Below, piece by piece: positions 60,240 to 64,000 of a DNA stretch of 64,000 nt. Source of the stretch: Odobenus rosmarus divergens. Lineage: Eukaryota; Chordata; Mammalia; Carnivora; Odobenidae. Position 1 is the first letter of the stretch. Each line of letters starts with the position of its first letter. The stretch lies in assembly GCF_000321225.1 (NCBI RefSeq), contig NW_004451008.1, positions 1,848,040 through 1,912,039 on the forward strand, in the 5' to 3' direction. The position numbers were made by a program, and so were the translations under genes. The notes beneath the pieces are model-generated. The model was given only the letters and a program-made list of their open reading frames with translations, was not told the DNA's origin and searched no databases.

Positions 60240-60500
60240 ATAGGTAAGGCAGAAATGCAGATGGTAGACAGTAGAGCGTGATTGGAATCTGGACCAAGGA
60301 GTGATTGTTTCTGAGGGAGATCAGGGAAAGTGTCTTGGAGAAAGGACCCAGGCTTCCATGAATGGGAGGACTCAAGTAGGAAGATGTTAAGGGAGAGGCA
60401 GTTGAGTCAGAGGTTAAGCGCCAGGTCCCAAAGTGAGGAAAGATTTGGGCAGAGGCGTGAAATGAGGAATGCCTAAAGGAACTGGAAATAATTCACTGGG
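60240..60500 (-). mobile_element. LINE L2-like fragment
   Basis: 'gggagatcagggaaagtgtc', 'caagtaggaagatgttaagg' and 'gcagaggcgtgaaatgagga' recall the reversed L2 3' UTR. Ends at an A-run (60501-60516). Confidence 0.4.
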
Positions 60501-60517
60501 GAAAAAAAAAAAAAAAA

Positions 60518-62050
60518 GACAGTTCTGGGTTTCCATGTCTCTGAAGGATGATCCAATGACAGGCAGGTAGGACTTGCTCTGTGAAGTTAAGATTCTGAAT
60601 ATCGAATCAGCCACCAAGTCAGTAATGGTCTCAGAGAACCAGGGCCCCAGTCAAGAAAGAGAGACATCTTTAACAATTAGGCCCTGCTCGATAGTGGCAG
60701 GGTTTTCTCTTGGAGAACTGAGAAACTCATCAGAGAAAATATGCTGGTCAAAGCCAGGGAACCCACAGCCCAAGGAGCTGAGTTATAGAAGATATCTCCA
60801 CTCTCTGTGGGGGTGGGCTCAGATGAACGTCAACGGCATGTCCTTTTCTGAATTTCTAAGATTTCTAGAGTCAAGGGAGCAAACACAAGAAGGAACTTTT
60901 CAAACTTGAAAGCTGCCCGAAGGGAGATGCGTCTCCTCAGAGGACTGGCCTGCCCTGTGCCAACGATGCTCAGCCTCCTCATGGAGGGACAATTTCTGAG
61001 GCATCTGCCAACCCAGATCATAAACTAGACCCAAACACGTGCTTTTGCATCTTGCATTTTTTATCCCAAAAAATTTTTCAAGCAAAGTCTTACACATTCC
61101 TTCCAATCTTCCATCTTAAATTTTTATGATTGTTACACTATAGGTGAATTTTTTACTACATATATGTGATTTGGCTAGCAAACATGTGATTTGATCAGAT
61201 ATACTCCAAGTGTATGTTTATTAACTAATTTTTAATAATCACATATATATAAATTAGCTATTTTTAAGTAATTATATCCAATCATATTTTTGTCATCTTG
61301 TTATAGTTTTTATTACATATTCATGCTCTCATTTAATTCTCATGCAAGACTATGCCATGGATAGCACTGTCACTGCTCTTAGAAAGAGGAGAGCAGGCTT
61401 ACACACAGGGCTATGGGAGCTCGAGGTCAGCCCAGGTAACCCGCTGTGCCTCCCTCTCAATGCCCCATCTCCTGACACCTGCTCTGGGGCTCCTCACACC
61501 CCCAGCTTGGGCCTCCCACAGTGACTCAGGGCACTGTAGCATTGCCACAGTTTTCTGAGGAAGAAGCTAAAGGAACAAAAGGTCAGTTGATTGGGCCTAA
61601 AGTCACAGAGTTCATCTGTGACTGGGCCAGATCAGCTTAGGAAATGTAGGCACAGAATTTTTATTTTTGAAAATCACTTGTTAACTCCCTCCAGGTCATT
61701 CATCTACAGAGACCTGGAGTTGTAAATTCTCCAAGTCCCCTAACCACAATCACTGAGTCCCCCATCTGTCACTCTGAGCACCACAGATTTCCTACTATTA
61801 ATAAGCCAAAGAATGAAAACCAAGATCTACTTCTTAAGAATGTCAGTCATTTCCATATGCCTCTGTACTATAGATATGCAGATCACACCTTGGCTGGATT
61901 ATTAAATATTGACATCATATTCCCAAGCATCTTATTAATGGTTCTTTGCCCCTAAAATGAATATTGGGTAAAATTCTCTAGTAAAAACCATAAAGGAAGT
62001 TAGTTACAACTAAAGCAACTAAAAAACTAAACAAACATCCTATTTTTCTA
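60518..62050. other. Unassigned; AT-rich block 61060-61330
   Basis: A 111-codon plus frame (60574-60909) reads through non-repeat sequence but matches nothing I know. 61330-61640 has decayed MIR-like text ('gaagctaaaggaacaaaagg'). Confidence 0.35.
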
Positions 62051-62059
62051 GTCACTTCT

Positions 62060-62460
62060 CTGAGATCTCCCGTGCTTCTGTGTTTCTGAAAAGCAGCCTA
62101 CCTGTCTGCCCTAAAATACCCAGACTTTCCCACTTGCAATCCTTTATTCATGTAAGTGGCTCATCCTGGAATGCCCCCTTTTCTGCATTCTGTTTGTAAG
62201 ATCTTACTCATTATTTAAGGGCTAGTTCAGCATCATCCTGTATGAAGCCTTTCCTAACTGCCCCCCACCCCATTGGGATAAATCCCTCCTTTCTTCAGCT
62301 CGTTCTTCACTCAGTTTGTAGACTGGATTTTCTATTACACGTCTGTCTCCTATACTAGACTGTGACTTCTTGAGGACACAAACCAAGCAGGATTCACACG
62401 GGCCTGGTACACGGGCTCACGGCATGCACTTGACATACGCTTATGGAATGAGTAGAATTA
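62060..62460 (+). mobile_element. LINE L2 3' end
   Basis: 'gactttcccacttgcaatcc', 'aagcctttcctaactgcccc', 'ctagactgtgacttcttgag' and a tail 'gcttatggaatgagtagaat' follow the L2 3' UTR order closely. Confidence 0.75.
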
Positions 62461-62755
62461 ACATCCAGTGCCATTTCCCCTTTTCCTTTTTCTTATCAGA
62501 CATTCAAAGATATTCAACATCTCGGGTGTCTTCCTGCTTACAATCTGTACCGCCTTTTCTACAAATATTCCAGAAGGGGTGAACAAGCTGCTACTGTTAT
62601 GAAACATTTGCCAGGGATTGCTAGAAATGGTGCGCAGTTCAGGGGTTCTATTAAATCTTAAAGGTTTCCTTTCTTTCTTCCTTTTGCTTTTAAATTATAA
62701 TTCAGCACACTCTTTTCGGTCCTTGTTAAACACTAAGGAGAATGCTCACAAATCA
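62461..62755. other. Unassigned non-coding sequence
   Basis: Nothing recognised. Confidence 0.35.
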
Positions 62756-62759
62756 AAAA

Positions 62760-62905
62760 TCACTGAATATCAGAGCCAGAGGAACAATGGGGAAACTGAG
62801 CCTCAGAAAGAGGAAGTTACCTGCCCACAGTCAAGGAGCAAGTTCCTAGCGTGCTGAGGCAGGGTTGAGATCTTCTACCTTCCAGGCCAATGCTCTTTCC
62901 AATTC
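62760..62905 (-). mobile_element. MIR SINE
   Basis: 'ggggaaactgagcctcagaa', 'gttacctgcccacagtcaag' and 'ccaggccaatgctctttcca' follow the reversed MIR core. Confidence 0.8.
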
Positions 62906-63230
62906 TGGTCATTTGTTACATGGTTTCATTTCTAAAATCATGCATGGCCCCACTCTCTACTCCTAGCTGTGAATTCCATCTCTTCATTTGAAAAGAGGGA
63001 ATCCCAGCTTCATGATGCATCCTCAGTTAGCCTGATGTTCCCAAGCTCCCCAGGGAGCAAGTCTGGCCAGCCCAGGCCTCCTGCTGCCTCACCGCCGTTT
63101 GCCGAAGCCCTGCCCGCATCCGATGCCCTCTCCTCCCATGGCCCTGGCATCCACGCACGCACCTCACTCCAGCCTCCAGGCCTTACTCTGGCTCTTACTC
63201 TTACTCTGTTACCAGAGAAGCCCTCTCACT
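62906..63230. other. Unassigned non-coding sequence
   Basis: 63030-63180 is C-rich with some CpG. A 102-codon frame (62969-63277) is judged spurious. Confidence 0.4.
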
Positions 63231-63234
63231 GTGC

Positions 63235-63385
63235 TTTAGACCCGGCAACTCATTTATTCCTTGCAACAAACTCATGAGGGATGCAGCTGTCTTATCCCCA
63301 TGTGAGGTAGAGAGAGGTTAAGTCACTTGCTCAAGGTCACACAGGTTGTAAATGGTAGAGCTGCCAGTCTAGGTTGTAAGGAATG
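63235..63385 (-). mobile_element. MIR SINE
   Basis: 'gagagaggttaagtcacttg' and 'ctcaaggtcacacaggttgt' with 'gtagagctgccagtctaggt' match the reversed MIR core closely. Confidence 0.85.
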
Positions 63386-64000
63386 GAAACAAGAGATGAG
63401 CCCGGGTCTTCCATCCCAAAGAGGCCCCTACTTTTTCACATCCATTCCATTCTCTCAGGAGGTGACATCGCAGGTTTCCAAACTCTTCTTTCTTGAGTAC
63501 CTTTGGGGAAACTGGTTCCTACCTTAGAAAGTCTCATCTTAGGGCAATTAGATGTGGGAAAGGTGGGTCTTTTGGTTCGGGAACTTTTTTTTTCCTGTTA
63601 AAAATGGCAAGCACAGTCATGATTAATACAAAACAATCTGCAAATGGTCTATTCACATTTCCTCATTAGAAAAATTCACCTTTAGTGTAGAGTACTCTAT
63701 GGAAAATTCCAATGAAGAAAGGAAAATTTCCTAAAGAGCAGTGAGCAATTGCAGAGAGGAATTTTGAAATAGACAGGACAGGCGTTTGGTAACCTCTTGG
63801 TATTTGTTACTGCAAATGCTAGGCCTTGCAGAAATAATAACTTCAGAACAAATGAGTGTGTTAGTTAGACTTAAGAGGAATTTTGCACTGGCTTTGGGTA
63901 TAGACTTTCACAAAGAAAAGTGTCTGATGGCCCAGTTCTCTAGAGTTGTGTTCTTAGATGGGCAAAGAAGCTGAAAGGCGTAATAGAGCATCCTTAAATT
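63386..64000. other. Unassigned non-coding sequence
   Basis: No gene or repeat recognised up to the window edge. Confidence 0.4.

Noticed and set aside
60574..60909. 111-codon plus frame outside repeats
   Set aside because: No recognised homolog, no clear splice sites at its ends, and length within chance expectation.

Overview
The window looks like ordinary nuclear, non-coding DNA from a carnivoran mammal. I found no protein-coding gene I can support. The lineage call rests on nine or ten copies of the tRNA-Lys-derived carnivore SINE (CAN-SINE/SINEC). These have the head gcgcctgggtggctcag, a tRNA-like B-box (gatcgagtcc), a CT-rich body and an AATAAATAAA/poly(A) tail; several keep near-perfect target-site duplications (TSDs). 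There are no primate Alu or rodent B1/B2 elements. The CAN-SINE occurs across Carnivora, and I cannot name the species.

Layout. From 0 to 4.6 kb there is an old L1 3' end (about 485-880), then a 23-unit, 29-bp minisatellite (1258-1923), then unassigned sequence. From 4.6 to 5.7 kb lies a GC- and CpG-rich block containing a perfect CArG box (5317-5326); it is the best regulatory candidate here. From 6 to 29 kb the sequence is a mosaic of CAN-SINEs, ancient MIR and L2 remnants, one MER5A-like DNA transposon, an old L1 (about 24.35-25.32 kb, split by a CAN-SINE), microsatellites and a possible LTR-promoter remnant with three CCAAT boxes (about 18.69-18.75 kb). From 29.16 to 30.79 kb is a decayed sense-strand L1 3' end. 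From 31 to 49 kb there are more MIR and L2 fragments, a minus-strand L1 fragment with a 31-bp internal duplication (42.79-43.30 kb) and two CAN-SINEs.

From 50.7 to 53.8 kb is a composite minus-strand block: two 5'-truncated carnivore-type L1 3' ends separated by a CAN-SINE. Three plus-strand stretches flanked by good splice signals lie at 50.21, 54.35 and 57.20 kb. They could be exons of an unannotated transcript, probably long non-coding or UTR, but this is inference. From 55 to 64 kb there are a GATA microsatellite, an MLT1-type MaLR LTR (57.36-57.87 kb) and many MIR and L2 remnants.

No gene network can be described. The open reading frames, none longer than about 210 codons, either lie in repeats or resemble no family I know, as expected by chance in 64 kb. 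Repeat family names are from recognition by eye, and boundaries of old elements are approximate, often by tens of bases. No ordinary RNA gene, CRISPR array or bacterial/viral gene was recognised.
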